Shown here one piece after another: positions 21,590 to 33,000 of a DNA stretch of 64,000 nucleotides (positions within the stretch are counted from its first letter, which is position 1; each line of letters opens with the position of its first letter). The notes beneath the pieces were generated by a model. That model worked only from the letters and a program-made list of their open reading frames with translations, ran no database searches and was not told the origin of the DNA. The translations under genes were made by a program, and so were the position numbers. The stretch comes from Psococerastis gibbosa (Eukaryota; Arthropoda; Insecta; Psocodea; Psocidae), in contig OZ020488.1 in NCBI GenBank assembly GCA_963971405.1, positions 2,480,001-2,544,000 of the forward strand. Reading direction: 5' to 3'.

Positions 21590-23860
21590 TCACTTTCAAA
21601 AAGTGTAGCACAACTAGAATCACTAGAACAAAGATCGATTCCATCCTAGTACTGGTACCACTCATAAATATCGGCAATTATGTGGTGGCGAAGTGTGATC
21701 TAATTCCCAATTTTATTCGAGTTAACATGAAAGTAATTAAACATGTCCACTGTTAATGTAGTGGGCCGGTCGAAATAGACATCAGATTCTCAGAACATGG
21801 TGTATCTCTGATTGTTTTAGAACGTAATGGGGGTAGTGATTACCCATGTTGGCAACTTTCAAAAAGTGTAGCACAACTAGAATCGCTAGAACAAAGATCG
21901 ATTCCATCCTAGTACCGGTACCACTCATAAATATCGGCAATTATGTGGTGGCGAAGTGTGATCTAATTCCCTGTTAAGGTGACCCTTTAAAAGTTCATTT
22001 GCTCTTTTTTCATTTAACAAAATTTGCAGAAATGTAGGTTGTGTTTTAGGCGTCCGACGCCATATTCTAGGGGAGTGGCCCCCCAGCACCTGTGAGGCGT
22101 AGAAGAACGCAGAGGCCACTTACGGCCACGCAGGCCCATGCCTCGCCACAAGCCGCCGCTACCCAGGCCAATCGGTAAGTGCAACAAAGTAGGCTATAAT
22201 ATTTACAGTTCGCAGAGGGATTTTTCGTTGGATATTGACTGTTAAGCACTTTTCAAAGAAAGTCAGGGAGGCTCGTATAGTTTCACGAGAACACGGTAAG
22301 TTCCACCAACTTTTTTATTCGAGTTAACATGAAAGTAATTAAACATGTCCACTGTTAATGTAGTGGGCCGGTCGAAATAGACATTAGATTCTCAGAACAT
22401 GGTGTATCTCTGATTGTTTTAGAACGTAATGGGGGTAGTGTTTACCCATGTTGGCAACTTTCAAAAAGTGTAGCACAACTAGAATCGCTAGAACAAAGAT
22501 CGATTCCATCCTAGTACCGGTACCACTCATAAATATCGGCAATTATGTGGTGGCGAAGTGTGATCTAATTCCCTGTTAAGGTGACCCTTTAAAAGTTCAT
22601 TTGCTCTTTTTTCATTTAACAAAATTTGCAGAAATGTAAGTTGTGTTTTAGGCGTCCGACGCCATATTCTAGGGGAGTGGCCCCCCAGCACCTGCGAGGC
22701 GTAGAAGAACGCAGAGGCCACTTACGGCCACGCAGGCCCATGCCTCGCCACAAGCCGCAGCTACCCAGGCCAATCGGTAAGTGCAACAAAGTAGGCTATA
22801 ATATTTACAGTTCGCAGAGGGATTTTTCGTTGGATATTGACTGTTAAGCACTTTTCAAAGAAAGTCAGGGAGCCTCGTATAGTTTCACGAGAACACGGTA
22901 AATTCCACCAACTTTTTTATTCGAGTTAACATGAAAGTAATTAGAGATGTCCACTGTTAATGTAGTGGGCCGGTCGAAATAGACATTAGATTCTCAGAAC
23001 ATGGTGTATCTCTGATTGTTGTAGAACGTAATGGGGGTAGTGTTTACCCATGTTGGCAACTTTCAAAAAGTGTAGCACAACTAGAATCGCTAGAACAAGG
23101 ATCGATTCCATCCTAGTACTGGTACCACTCATAAATATCGGCAATTATGTGGTGGCGAAGTGTGATCTAATTCCCTGTTAAGGTGACCCTTTAAAAGTTC
23201 ATTTGCTCTTTTTTCATTTAACAAAATTTGCAGAAATGTAGGTTGTGTTTTAGGCGTCCGACGCCATATTCTAGGGGAGTGGCCCCCCAGCACCTGCGAG
23301 GCGTAGAAGAACGCAGAGGCCACTTACGGCCACGCAGGCCCATGCCTCGCCACAAGCCGCCGCTACCCAGGCCAATCGGTAAGTGCAACAAAGTATAATA
23401 TTTACAGTTCGCAGAGGGATTTTTCGTTGGATATTGACTGTTAAGCACTTTTCAAAGAAAGTCATGGAGCCTCGCATAGTTTCACGAGAACACGGTAAAT
23501 TCCACCAACTTTTTTATTCGAGTTAACATGAAAGTAATTAAAAATGTCCACTGTTAATGTAGTGGGCCGGTCGAAATAGACATCAGATTCTCAGAACATG
23601 GTGTATCTCTGATTGTTTTAGAACGTAATGGGGGTAGTGTTTACCCATGTTGGCAACTTTCAAAAAGTGTAGCACAACTAGAATCGCTAGATCAAAGATC
23701 GTTTCCATCCTAGTACCGGTACCACTCATAAATATCGGCAATTATGTGGTGGCGAAGTGTGATTTAATTCCCTGTTAAGGTGACCCTTTAAAAGTTCATT
23801 TGCTCTTTTTTCATTTAACAAAATTTGCAGAAATGCAACTTTCAAAAAGTGTAGCACAAC
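21590..23860. repeat. Tandem array of ~602-bp units
   Basis: Matching landmarks recur at exactly 602-bp steps, for example equivalent positions 21925, 22527 and 23129. Array markers include TTTCAAAAAGTGTAGCACAA (about 21592, 21857, 22459, 23060, 23657, 23839) and GTAGTGGGCCGGTCGAAAT. There are about three and a half units plus truncated units at both ends. Units differ by scattered substitutions; the third full unit has a 5-bp deletion near 23395. Each unit holds a GC-rich block (e.g. 22030-22174) bounded by TTTGCAG and GTAAGTG, which look like splice sites. No long protein is supported; repeated frames of 60-76 residues are by-products of repetition. Confidence 0.85.
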
Positions 23861-23920
23861 TTGAGTGTAATTATATTACATAAAAAAAATTGCCCGAAAT
23901 TGCACAACATAAAATTGATA

Positions 23921-23979
23921 GTAACAGCTGTTTCGGTGTAACACCATCTTCAGACTTGTTACACCGAAACAGCTGTTAC
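23921..23979. repeat. Perfect 23-bp-arm hairpin
   Basis: GTAACAGCTGTTTCGGTGTA plus ACA is followed 13 bases later by its exact reverse complement. The loop contains CCATCTTCAGACT. It sits just after the tandem array ends. It may be a transposon terminal structure. Confidence 0.7.
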
Positions 23980-25019
23980 CGAGTAACTGTAACTGAGGAT
24001 TTGAATTAATTCCATAGCATGAATTTTTAATAGTAACTTACTATTAAAAATTTATTTTCTATATATAATATACTTACTAATCATGTTTCACTTCCACGAA
24101 GTCACTGAACAAACTCCCTCATGGATTAGGAATATTAGGATGTATAAGGCTAACACGTCTGAGAAACATGTGCCGCTACTGCCGCATGCTCACAATGCAC
24201 GGGCCAAACAAGGGTCACACAACCCCCATTCATAAGGGGCAACACAGGTATCTGCACAGCGGCACTCTACCACTCGCGCACCCTCTAGAACAGTCCCCTA
24301 TGCTTAGCTTATGGACATCGAAGTCGCTAGCCAGTTCTAGTAAAGAAATGATGTTTCCTGGAATTCCCAGTTGCTTCTAAATCTTTCTACGGGTCTTTAT
24401 AAACATAAGGGAGAGGGTCTGCAGTGCAGTCAGTCAATCTTTACATTAGTTTCTCGTAGTCAGTACCAAGTAATAATCTATTTTATTTTTAATCGGTTTT
24501 GTTTTGTTGTGTTGTGTTTGTTTAATAAAATCCTAGTTTTATTTATCGTCCCGGACATCCCCACCCATGGCCCCCCCAGTTAAAAATCTCTAGCGCCGCC
24601 CCTGGTCCAGGCCAGTCGATTCCAGTTCTCTCACCGTGCGGTATATGGCCTACGTTTACACTATTACACACATATTTTATTCTACAAATATCCCTTACTA
24701 TTAAGGTACCCTTGCTACACCTTTTGTGCTGCCTGTTCATCCGTATACGTCGCACACAAGACTGCCACAAGACTGCAAGAGCCCGAAATGGGCACATACA
24801 TTGAAACTTCTCCCGACGAATCACAGCACAGCACGCAGAACAACGTACTACCCATTTTAGATGATATGGACCTTTTCATTTTTCCCCCCACCACAATGTG
24901 AAGGGGGTTCTTTTGGCCGACAAAACGTACAGTCTGAGTCTGTTAAATATCCAGACCCTCAATCGAGCTAGTCACTAAGTCCAGTAAGTATAACTGTAAT
25001 TATTTATAAGACAACCGCC
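23980..25019. other. Intergenic DNA
   Basis: No gene was recognised. The stretch TAGCGCCGCCCCTGG near 24590-24604 looks like one end of a hAT-type MITE, but no partner was found. Confidence 0.4.
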
Positions 25020-25205
25020 AAACGACACAGGGCCGTAGCGCTGAGAAAAGCATTAGGGGGGCTGGGTAACCTTTTAGGGGCGGGGGCTAGGTTTTCGACT
25101 CAACTTAGGGTCTGTACCAACGTAAGAAAAATTAGGTATAGCGGGAATTTTAAATTTCACAAAACGATTTATTTGAAATAATTCTGACTATAATTTAAAT
25201 ATATA

Positions 25206-26085
25206 CAGGGTCTGTATAATAAGTAACCGGACTGAGCCTGCCCCGCGCCGTCAAAGCGTCTGCTAACCGGTATCTGGTGCTGTAGTGGTGGTGGGGGACT
25301 AGGTAAAGGGACCCGGGCTGCAGAAGCTGCCTCCCAGCGCTTGGATAGATAGCATCGAGCGAGAGCGGAGTGCATGTTCAGTTACGTCGTCGGAGTGAAA
25401 ATTGAGCGTACGATCGAGCAACGTGTTAGCATCAAATTTTGTGTCAAACTCAAGAAAACGGCCACGGAAACTCTTCAAATGATTCAAGAGGCTTACGGTG
25501 AGGATGCTCTGTCAAGAACTCAAGTGTTTCAGTGGCACAGAAATTTCCGGGAGGGCCGCGATGACGTCCATGACAAACAGCGTGTCGGTCCTCCATCAAC
25601 AAATGTGCGTGATGTGTTGAACAGTGATCGTCGTCTGAGCATTCGGGCTATCGCATTCGCAGATGAGGTCGGAATTGATAAGAGTCCGTGCCGATTCGTG
25701 GATCCTCCATCGCGACAATGCTCCGCCGCACACCTGCCTGCTCGTCACCGAGCAGTTGGCCAGTCAGTCGAGGGCAACGATGCCACAGCCTCCTGACAGC
25801 CCGGATATGGCACCAGCGGACTTCTTTCTGTTCCCCAAGATCAAGAGACGCCTTAAGGGGACGCGGTTCGGGACTCTAGAAAACGTTCAACGTGCTACGA
25901 CGAGGGCTCTGGACAGCGTCGAGGTTGCCAACTTCCAGGGAGCGTTTGAGGATTGGAAAATCAGGTATCAGCGTGTTATCGACTCCAATGGGGACTACTT
26001 TGAAGATTTCTAAAGAAAAATTGTACATATTTTGCCAATAAAAAATTTCCTGAGGTCAGTCCGGTTACTTATTATACAGACCCTG
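25206..26085 (+). mobile_element. Internally deleted mariner element
   Basis: Terminal inverted repeats start CAGGGTCTGTATAATAAGTA and match over about 30 bp at the two ends. TA lies outside both (25204-25205 and 26086-26087). At 880 bp it is shorter than a full mariner of about 1.3 kb because the middle of the transposase is missing. It lies inside a hAT-like MITE, so it is the younger insertion. Confidence 0.85.
25374..26013 (+). pseudogene. mariner transposase, internally deleted
   Basis: The first frame carries the N-terminal helix-turn-helix pair (TATETLQMIQEAYGEDALSR, then VFQWHRNFREGR). After a deletion and frame change near 25660 the second frame carries ILHRDNAPPHT, the block with the second catalytic Asp, and SPDMAPADFFLFPKIK with the third. 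The first catalytic Asp region is gone. It cannot make an active enzyme but may still encode a DNA-binding fragment. Confidence 0.8.
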
Positions 26086-26228
26086 TAATAGGTATAGGTA
26101 GGTACTAACTGAAAAAATAGTTATGCCGTTCGGGACTTTACTTAAATCCTTCTTGGGGGGGGGGCACAACAGGACGCTAGGGGGGGGGCTGAGCCCCCGG
26201 CCCCCCAGGCTACGACCCTGAAACGACA

Positions 26229-27221
26229 TAACATTACCATATCCCAGTAATTTACTAGTACATTGAACCACTTGCCGCGGCTGTAGCCTATAAGTATATG
26301 CTTTAATATTTTATTCTTCTGTTGCAGCCTTATAAGCACGGTTGGGGCATATGAAATGGCAAGACAGCCATCTGATAAGAGGATTTCAATCGCCAGCAAG
26401 ACATGGGAAAGATAGGCCCGAGCCATCGCTAGGCACTTCAAAGGTGAAGATGCCAACACGTACTTCCATGTCTTCCATTGGAAGAAAAATAAGGGTAGCG
26501 GAAAGTTAGTCTCCCGTTTCCATAACTTAATAAGTTCGATGAACAGTGCGAATCTGGATTAAGTCTCGAAGAGGAAGGCAAGTCCCGAATCAGACAATTC
26601 TGCCAGATCGATGCCATCGCCAAGGCGCAAGAGGGTGGAGTCGCCGAATTCTGAATCGGAACAGCCGCGAACGATTGAAGTAAGAAACGAGGATTCTGCT
26701 AATAAAGATTGAATGCTCTTGAAGCAAGGATATAGAAAGGAACTTAGATCCTTAAAGTAAGAAACGAGGATGCTACTAATGAGGAATGAATCCTCTTGAA
26801 GCAAGGGTATATATATATACTTGTCTCAGATGAGACAAGATAGTTTAGCCTCACACGCGGTTTACAATGCACGATGAATTATCATAAATACTCGTAAAAG
26901 TACAAACGAAATTAAAGGATATATAAAAACAGGACTGGACCGTAAACGGGGCAAAATCGATCACATGGGTAAGCTTCGATCGAAGTTCACTGTTCGCTTT
27001 TTTGAAATTCCCGAGCAACTGGGCAAGGCATTGAAAGATTGCCGTGGAAACAGACTATTAATAAATGCGTTGCATTGACAAATTGTCAATAGAGCTGCTA
27101 TAGCTGCTGAACTGGCTGTATCATTGCACACAGTTAAGCACCATCTTTCGTATAACAGTATGGACGGCTTGGTTAAACTTGACAAAGTAATTTTTTCTGA
27201 TTAAAAAACTGCATTTATTAT
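26229..27221. other. Intergenic, repeat-derived
   Basis: No gene was recognised. A short direct repeat (GTAAGAAACGAGGAT at about 26681 and 26757) lies in an AT-rich context. Confidence 0.4.
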
Positions 27222-27364
27222 TTGTTTAGCTATGACAAAAATGGAGAAAGAATATTTTCGATTAAGAATGTGAAGTGGCGAGATGAAAGGAACAGGGCAT
27301 CTATAAATTTAATTAGAAATGAGCTATTTATTTACATACATTTAGATTTGCAGAAAGTACAAAG

Positions 27365-27580
27365 ATGTTTATTAAAATATATTGCCAGGTCCAGCAAAGT
27401 TCGGCCTTGGCAGATGAGCCACACATTGTAAACGGCGCAATAACGGTCAATGGGCAGCTAAAGAACTTTATTTGCAGTTGCAAAGCAGGAGCATCGGGCC
27501 AGTGCAAGCACATTACGGCGATACTGCTGTCTTGTTTTGGGTATGTAGTATACTATGTATGTATTGAAGTACCTACTTAG
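27365..27580 (+). pseudogene. SWIM zinc-finger fragment
   Basis: The residues FICSCKAGASGQCKHITAIL form the C-x-C...C-x-H SWIM finger often found in transposon-associated proteins. A second coding-looking frame just upstream (27222-27431) may belong to the same gene. No catalytic domain remains. Confidence 0.55.
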
Positions 27581-27814
27581 GTAAGACTTTCTAGGCCACC
27601 TATCAGAAACCAAACAGATTCGCACAACTTTTCATGAGCGCAATGTTGAAAATATATTATTTATTTTTACGTAATGCTCAACTTAAATGTTCAAATTTGA
27701 ACATTAGTCGATTTCGCATTATGCTGCAATAGTCTGATTAATACATGCATCAGCCCGACTAGAAAATTGCACTTTTTAGTAGCTCATATGCGTTAAGTCT
27801 AGTCATGTAGCCGA

Positions 27815-27967
27815 CATGTTCCTCACCTCAAAAGGCCGATGAAAGGCTACCATTTTGAGACGACAGAGGGGATCCAAGCAGCTTGCACCGCGGCTCTAAA
27901 GACTGTTCCGGAGAATGTCTTCCGTGACGCAGAAGGAGCCTACTTTGAAAGTTTTAAGCAATTGTAA
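27815..27967 (+). pseudogene. mariner transposase C-terminal relic
   Basis: The frame HLKRPMKGYHFETTEGIQAA leads to ENVFRDAEGAYFESFKQL and a stop. This is the tail of a mariner transposase (normally ..K..L.G..F.T...IQ.....GAYFE), with part deleted. Confidence 0.55.
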
Positions 27968-28340
27968 CGATTGGCTCCATACATTTTTTTAGATCGATTA
28001 TTCCTTAAGCCTACACTAACAAAATTGAATATACGCGGTGTTGCGTTGTTGTCGATTCTCATGGACAACGAACAACTATTGGATATTACAGCTTGCAAGT
28101 ATCGTAGTTTTTATTACTCTAGTCCAAAAAGAAACTGTTAGAATTGTATATTTAGTTGTAAGTCGTAATAATTTTCTTTATTGTTTAATCTGCAGGCGGC
28201 AGATTTTTCGTAAATACCAATTTTCCGCAGGACCTCAAAACCATTGTAATCTCGAAATCAAACAAAGCTTTCCTTATACTTACGTATAAAAAAAACAAAT
28301 TTAAACTTAATTAAATTCATGATTGAAAGGCCTGACCTAA

Positions 28341-28595
28341 TTGGTCTTCTTTTTTGTTATACAGAAGATGAAAAATCTACGCATCAAAGTGGAAAAGGAA
28401 GATACAGCTGCCCAGGAAGCAATGGAACAAACCTATAATGAGCATATTTCAACTGCCGTAATCATGAAGATGCGAGCAATGAAAATGTTCCCTTGGGTAG
28501 ATTTGGTGGAACTAGCAGTGAGAGAAGATCCCGGCTGTTATAACTTGAAGAAATTGATCTCAATAAAAGTAACTGGTAAGTCAATAATATATTGA
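28341..28595 (+). pseudogene. Unrecognised coding-looking fragment
   Basis: The frame NLRIKVEKEDTAAQEAMEQT and onward to a GKSIIY end is well composed but matches no family I can name. It may belong with the SWIM and Ulp1 pieces around it. The GGTAAGT near 28574 could be a splice donor. Confidence 0.3.
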
Positions 28596-28619
28596 TCACT
28601 TGAGAATAACAAATGAGAC

Positions 28620-28890
28620 TTCTTCAAAATTATTTTTATTGCCAATCCTCCTATTTATAACATTCCACCCAACCCTACAGCCACGGTGGCTGATTAAACA
28701 GCAGCCCTTAATCACATATTCGATCATATTCCATTTCTAATTCATAATGCTAAGGAAGGGGCCACCGGCTCCCACTGGAGCTTGTTAGTTTACTACAAGA
28801 AGAATTGTAATTTATACCATATAGATTCATCTTTCAATGTCAATGAGAGTGTAGAGTATGAACAGCTCAGAACTGCCAAACCCTAATTAA
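28620..28890 (+). pseudogene. Ulp1/SENP-like (C48) protease fragment
   Basis: Residues GATGSHWSLLVYYKKNCNLY and HIDSSFNVNE match the catalytic-His block (HWSLLV) and the H.DS segment of Ulp1-type cysteine proteases. The Cys-containing region was not recognised. Ulp1-like domains are frequent passengers in eukaryotic transposons. Confidence 0.55.
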
Positions 28891-29192
28891 AAATGCTAGT
28901 GGCTATGTCGTTAACTTCTTTATATTGTTCCTTACTGGGCTGAGAGTGAGGTGCATACTGCCGGTAATGGTGTGCAACCTTTCAAAGTATATCGAGGTTC
29001 ACCCGAAGATCCTAGATTTGCTGTTGTCGCATTGTGAAGGTTCGGGCGGTAACAGATTTAATTTCAACGAAGTCCACTCTGCAGCCTTAGTTTCAATTAC
29101 AGGGTTTGTCTCAACGGCCAAGATTTTAGAACTTTATCCATTGATAAGTTGATGATAACTCGTGCTCGTAAAACATATCTAACGAAAAGGCT

Positions 29193-30420
29193 ATGTGCCT
29201 TGTCGTCAGGACGAAAGTTAATCAAGTCGACAGGCTAATTAATATTGTTAAAATCGAAAAGTCCGACTCTCAATGTATTTTTGACAAGGTAATTGAAGCC
29301 ATAGACAATGAAAAAATTCCTTGGCACCAAAATCTGTTAGGCTTCGCTGATGACGGCGCCAGCGTCATGATGGGCGAATACAATGCCGTGCAATCACGGC
29401 TTATCCAGGACTTGCCAAAATGGTTGGTATTAAAATGCGTGTGCCACGCCATTACTTCCATCTATGCTCATCATGTGCCTACAAGATGCTTCCACTCTAG
29501 GTTGAACAATTTACTAGGAGCGTTTACCGCTACTTTAGCGGAAGTCCCAAAAGAACGGACGCTCTGAGGCAGTTTCAGAATTATGTAAATGTGAAGCCGC
29601 ACAAAATGCTTCATCCAAGGCAAATCCCAAGAAGCTGTTGTATCACGGCTATCGGAGCAATGGAGTGCCCTTAATTTGTTTTTTGTTTTAACGCAATGCT
29701 AACGATGAGGACAAAATTCAAAAGAACATACATTACAAGGATCTTTGATCCCCACAACCAAAGCTTACTTTTTGGATGTTGTTGGAGTACCTGTACATTC
29801 TTCTGTTTGTAAACATCTTGAATAAGCAATTTCACGACGAAACGCCACAAATTCATAAGTTGCAATCGTCAATAACTAACGGTCTGCGAGTCATTTTAAG
29901 AACTTTTTTGGAAGCGAAACATATCCCTAATGATATAAGGAAGACAAGAACCCCAGACATTTTCAGCCAATTGAATAAGTCTACATGGTTGCAGAGCTGG
30001 TGATTTGTCTGCCTAATATGCACCCGAATGAAAGGAGTCAATTGCTTAACTTTTTATGTTGAGCCGGCAAGTTAAATAAATATTCACAAGGTTTCCTTCT
30101 GATGATCGTCTCAACCTGTTGGATGCCATTGATCCACAAAAGGTGGAAAGTGGAGATGTCATTACCTTTGCCTCCCTGGCAGCTAAATATTGTGTGGATG
30201 ATCAAGAAATGCAGAGCAATGACGAAGAAGGGAGCTGAACCTGCGTTGTATTTTTAACGGAAGTCGGAAAAGGTCAAAGGGCAGATATCAACCACATATA
30301 TTCTGCCCCATTCCAGCGCGTGCGAGAGTGTTTTCAACAGTCTCACTGCCGAAAACCAAAACAAGATGGCCCAATCCACTCAGTTAGAGGTGTGTGAGGG
30401 ATTAAACAAGACAAGACAAC
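29193..30420 (+). pseudogene. hAT transposase pseudogene
   Basis: A 124-residue frame has LLGFADDGASVMMGEYNAVQ, the second catalytic-Asp region, and LKCVCHAI, the CxxH block. Further on, in other frames, come FQNYVNVKPHKMLHPRQ (near 29573), a central helical part (29776-30003), and at about 30305 HSSACERVFSTVSLPKTKT, the C-terminal dimerisation block. Frameshifts and stops are scattered throughout. It resembles the ZBED/52-kDa-repressor type of hAT. Confidence 0.65.
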
Positions 30421-30445
30421 CGTACCCGGAAAGTTTTACGTTGAG

Positions 30446-31127
30446 GTGATGAACCGACGTGCTGGTTTAGTTCCTTTCCATTTAGTTTTTGGAGCTCCGT
30501 CAGCAGTGCAACTTGACAAGAACCTTCTGACTGCTTACCAGAACGACCACATGCTACAACTATTAATGGGATACGATACAACTTTCGAAATGTGCGACTT
30601 CAATGTGTCCGTTTTAGTGATGAAAACACAGAATTAGAAAATAATCAGATTTTTCTAGTTTTATATTTAATTCACGACGAGAAGAACAATGAGGCGCATA
30701 ACTTATTTTGGATGCACGTAAGCAGTACTTTTCGGGCATTAGTAAAATGTGTTCCTATCGTGGTGGATAGAGAAGATGCGTTGACTAATGGCATTTTTAA
30801 TTACATTAAAAGTTCAGAGGGTTATTTACTTTACTGTACTAATCACATTTTTGAAAATTTCGAAAGATGGGTCAGAAATAAGTTTGGCGCTAGTCATGTG
30901 AAGTTTTATAAGACTCACATACAGCCACTGTTTCAAACAGAAAATGAGGATCAGTTCTTAAGTGCAGTTACGAAATTGAAATCGCTATGGCATGCGGGCT
31001 TTTTGAATTATTTCAGTAAATGCCTTGAAAATGATCTGAAATTTTCTTACAAGGGTCGAAGCAACAAGTTTACCGCATTTAATACCCAGTTGGTAACAAA
31101 TAATATTTGCGAAAGTTTCAATAGTAT
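30446..31127 (+). pseudogene. MULE-like transposase, central and C-terminal part
   Basis: The frames read MLQLLMGYDTTFEMCDFNVS, then VPIVVDREDALTNGIFNYIK, NHIFENFERWVRNKF and TQLVTNNICESFNS. The VDRE...N.I and N..ESFN blocks fit MULE-like transposases of arthropods. A stop near 30637 breaks it. A diverged second copy of its first ~280 bases follows the MITE at 31782. Confidence 0.6.
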
Positions 31128-31135
31128 GTCAGTAG

Positions 31136-31781
31136 CAAGCCCGTAGCCAGGATTTTTTTCGGGGGTGGCTGCGGCAACTGTGATCCTATCCAGTGTAAAA
31201 AAAAAAATTTCTTGAATTCAATTGTATCTAGTGTATTCTTTTGAGGTTATGGTGTTACTGAGTATATATGATAGCATAGGCACACCAAACGTCAATTTCT
31301 AGGCGGACTTAGTTTTGGTGCGAACACTGACACACAATATTTTGCGGAAATGCGGACTAAATCCTAATGTTACCATTACGACGGTTTAGATTGAATAGAA
31401 ATAATATTGCATTTCAACCCAAATGGGGGGTTCGGGGGTCTCCCCCGGGGGAAAATTTGAAAATATTAGTGCAAACAGTGGGGTTTTACGCATTTTAACA
31501 GCAGCAAAAGATAGATTTTACAAAGCTTACAACGGAATACTTACTCATAGAAATAATATTGCATTTAAACCAGAGGGGGGCCTCCCCCGGGGAAAAAAAT
31601 CCATATATAAGTGCAAGACAGTGGGGTTTTACAGCAGCAAAGCTTACAAAGGCATGCATATTCATATATCTGCAAACAGGGGGGCCCGAGGGTCTCCCCC
31701 GGCGGAAATGTTTCTCAAAAGTTTTCATTTCGGGGGGGGGGGGGCTGCAGCCCAATAAGCCCCCCCTTGCCTACGGCCTTG
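31136..31781. mobile_element. hAT-like MITE with 8-bp target duplication
   Basis: Ends are CAAGCCCGTAGCCAGG and GCCTACGGCCTTG. GTCAGTAG is exactly duplicated (31128-31135 and 31782-31789). It contains poly-G tracts and an internal duplication: TAGAAATAATATTGCATTT occurs near 31396 and 31548, each followed by a CCCCCGGGG block. It inserted between two copies of a MULE-like gene fragment. Confidence 0.8.
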
Positions 31782-32060
31782 GTCAGTAGTGCAACTTGCC
31801 AAGCATCTTCTAACGGTATATCAGCATGACACCATGCTACAACAATTGCTGGGATACGATACAACTTTCGAAATGTGCGACTTCTATGTGACCGTTGTAG
31901 TCATGAAAACACAGAACTAGAATATAATCAAACCCATTCTTAAAGTTTTCTTTATAATTCATTACAAGAAAAAATAACGAGCTGCAACTTTTTTTTGAAG
32001 CATGTGAGTAGTATTTTTCGGGGTATGTGTCCCTATAGTGGTGGGTGTAGAAAAATAATA
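31782..32060 (+). pseudogene. Second copy of MULE-like fragment
   Basis: It is homologous to 30498-30790: GGATACGATACAACTTTCGA and CGAAATGTGCGACTTC recur at the same spacing. It is more decayed than the first copy, which suggests a tandem duplication older than the MITE. Confidence 0.6.
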
Positions 32061-32085
32061 TATTACCATTAGTTTTATTATTCCC

Positions 32086-32578
32086 ATGGTTATCATTTCT
32101 TGGGAAGGCTATGCGGCTTCCAGCAACACCCGGGAGTCGGGGGAAAATTTGAGGTGTCCACGCCCCTTCTGCAATTTCAGAGAAACGAGAGTGCCGCTAA
32201 GGAGATTACAATTGTTGCAAGATGGACTTACAAGGCCTCATTGGAAACTCCTGACCCTAGGAACGAGACTTCGGAGGTGGATATTCTATGCGAGAAGTTG
32301 AAATATGCAACAAGCTCGACAGCACCGTAGACACCAATAATAAATTGGACGCACAGCTTTATGCAATGGACCTTGGATCCACCGAGTGGCGACGGTAGCT
32401 CAATTTTGGGGGAAAGGGAGGGTTAAAAGTGGGTCCATTGATGAGACGTTATGAGTTTGGGATTTAAAAAAAGCGCAAGTAAGCACGAATGTTTTACCAT
32501 TAAAAAAAAACTAGGGGGCTACGACCCAGCTTCGCATAGGAGAAACCATCCCGACAATGCTGGTAGCCCATTCCCAGA
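32086..32578. other. Weak ORFs, no call
   Basis: Two overlapping frames of 71 and 76 residues are not recognised. GGTAGCTCAATTTTGGGGGA at 32394 recurs at 32944. Confidence 0.3.
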
Positions 32579-32594
32579 TTGTCAAAACAAGGCA

Positions 32595-32986
32595 GTTTAA
32601 TTAGATGTAATCTCCCTCACAAGCCATGTGCTGGGTCGATATTTTGTTCAAATGATAGTAGTTTCGATTACGAAAGCGATGGGTATCTGTGGATTAGGAA
32701 TGGGACTCATCCATCCGCAGAACTGAATGCTACTATTTACTACTATAAAATTCATCTCCCTAGTAACGTACCTTCTAGCTTGAAATTTAACAAACGTGTT
32801 TGGAAGTTTATTGATGAACCCTATTCCATAGTTCATTACATAGGGGACCACACTTTAGTCGTTGATATTCCTCATGGAAATTGTAAAAAATGTAGACCAT
32901 ATGTATCCACTTTCAAAAGAGAGAAACGTGTTATTAAAGAGAAGGTAGCTCAATTTTGGGGGAAAGAGAGGATGTTGAGAGGTTAG
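32595..32986 (+). pseudogene. N-terminal part of a MULE-like or related transposon protein
   Basis: The frame has DYESDGYLWIRNGTHPSAEL, then FNKRVWKFIDEPYSIVHYIG and VVDIPHGNCKKCRPYVS. The WRNGT..., VHYIGDHT and PHGN blocks are an N-terminal module I associate with MULE-like proteins in invertebrates. It ends at a poly-G tract near 32990. It may be the N-terminal counterpart of the fragment at 30446-31127, now out of order. Confidence 0.35.
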
Positions 32987-33000
32987 AGAAGGGGGGGGGG

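Larger units (their letters stand above)
25028..26220. mobile_element. hAT-like MITE split by a mariner
   Basis: Ends are CAGGGCCGTAGC and GGCTACGACCCTG. AAACGACA is duplicated exactly on both sides (25020-25027 and 26221-26228), the hAT signature. Poly-G and poly-C tracts lie inside, as in the other CAGGGCCGTA elements of this window. Without the nested mariner (25206-26085) it would be about 310 bp, with no coding capacity. Confidence 0.8.

Noticed and set aside
22626-22847. Arg- and Pro-rich 73-residue ORF
   Set aside because: It lies in one tandem-repeat unit, is broken by a stop in another unit, and crosses exon-like borders.
21925-23323. Repeated 64-residue minus-strand ORFs
   Set aside because: They repeat only because the 602-bp unit repeats; no family pattern or start context.
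21590-23860. CRISPR array
   Set aside because: Units are 602 bp without spacer structure, in a eukaryotic context.
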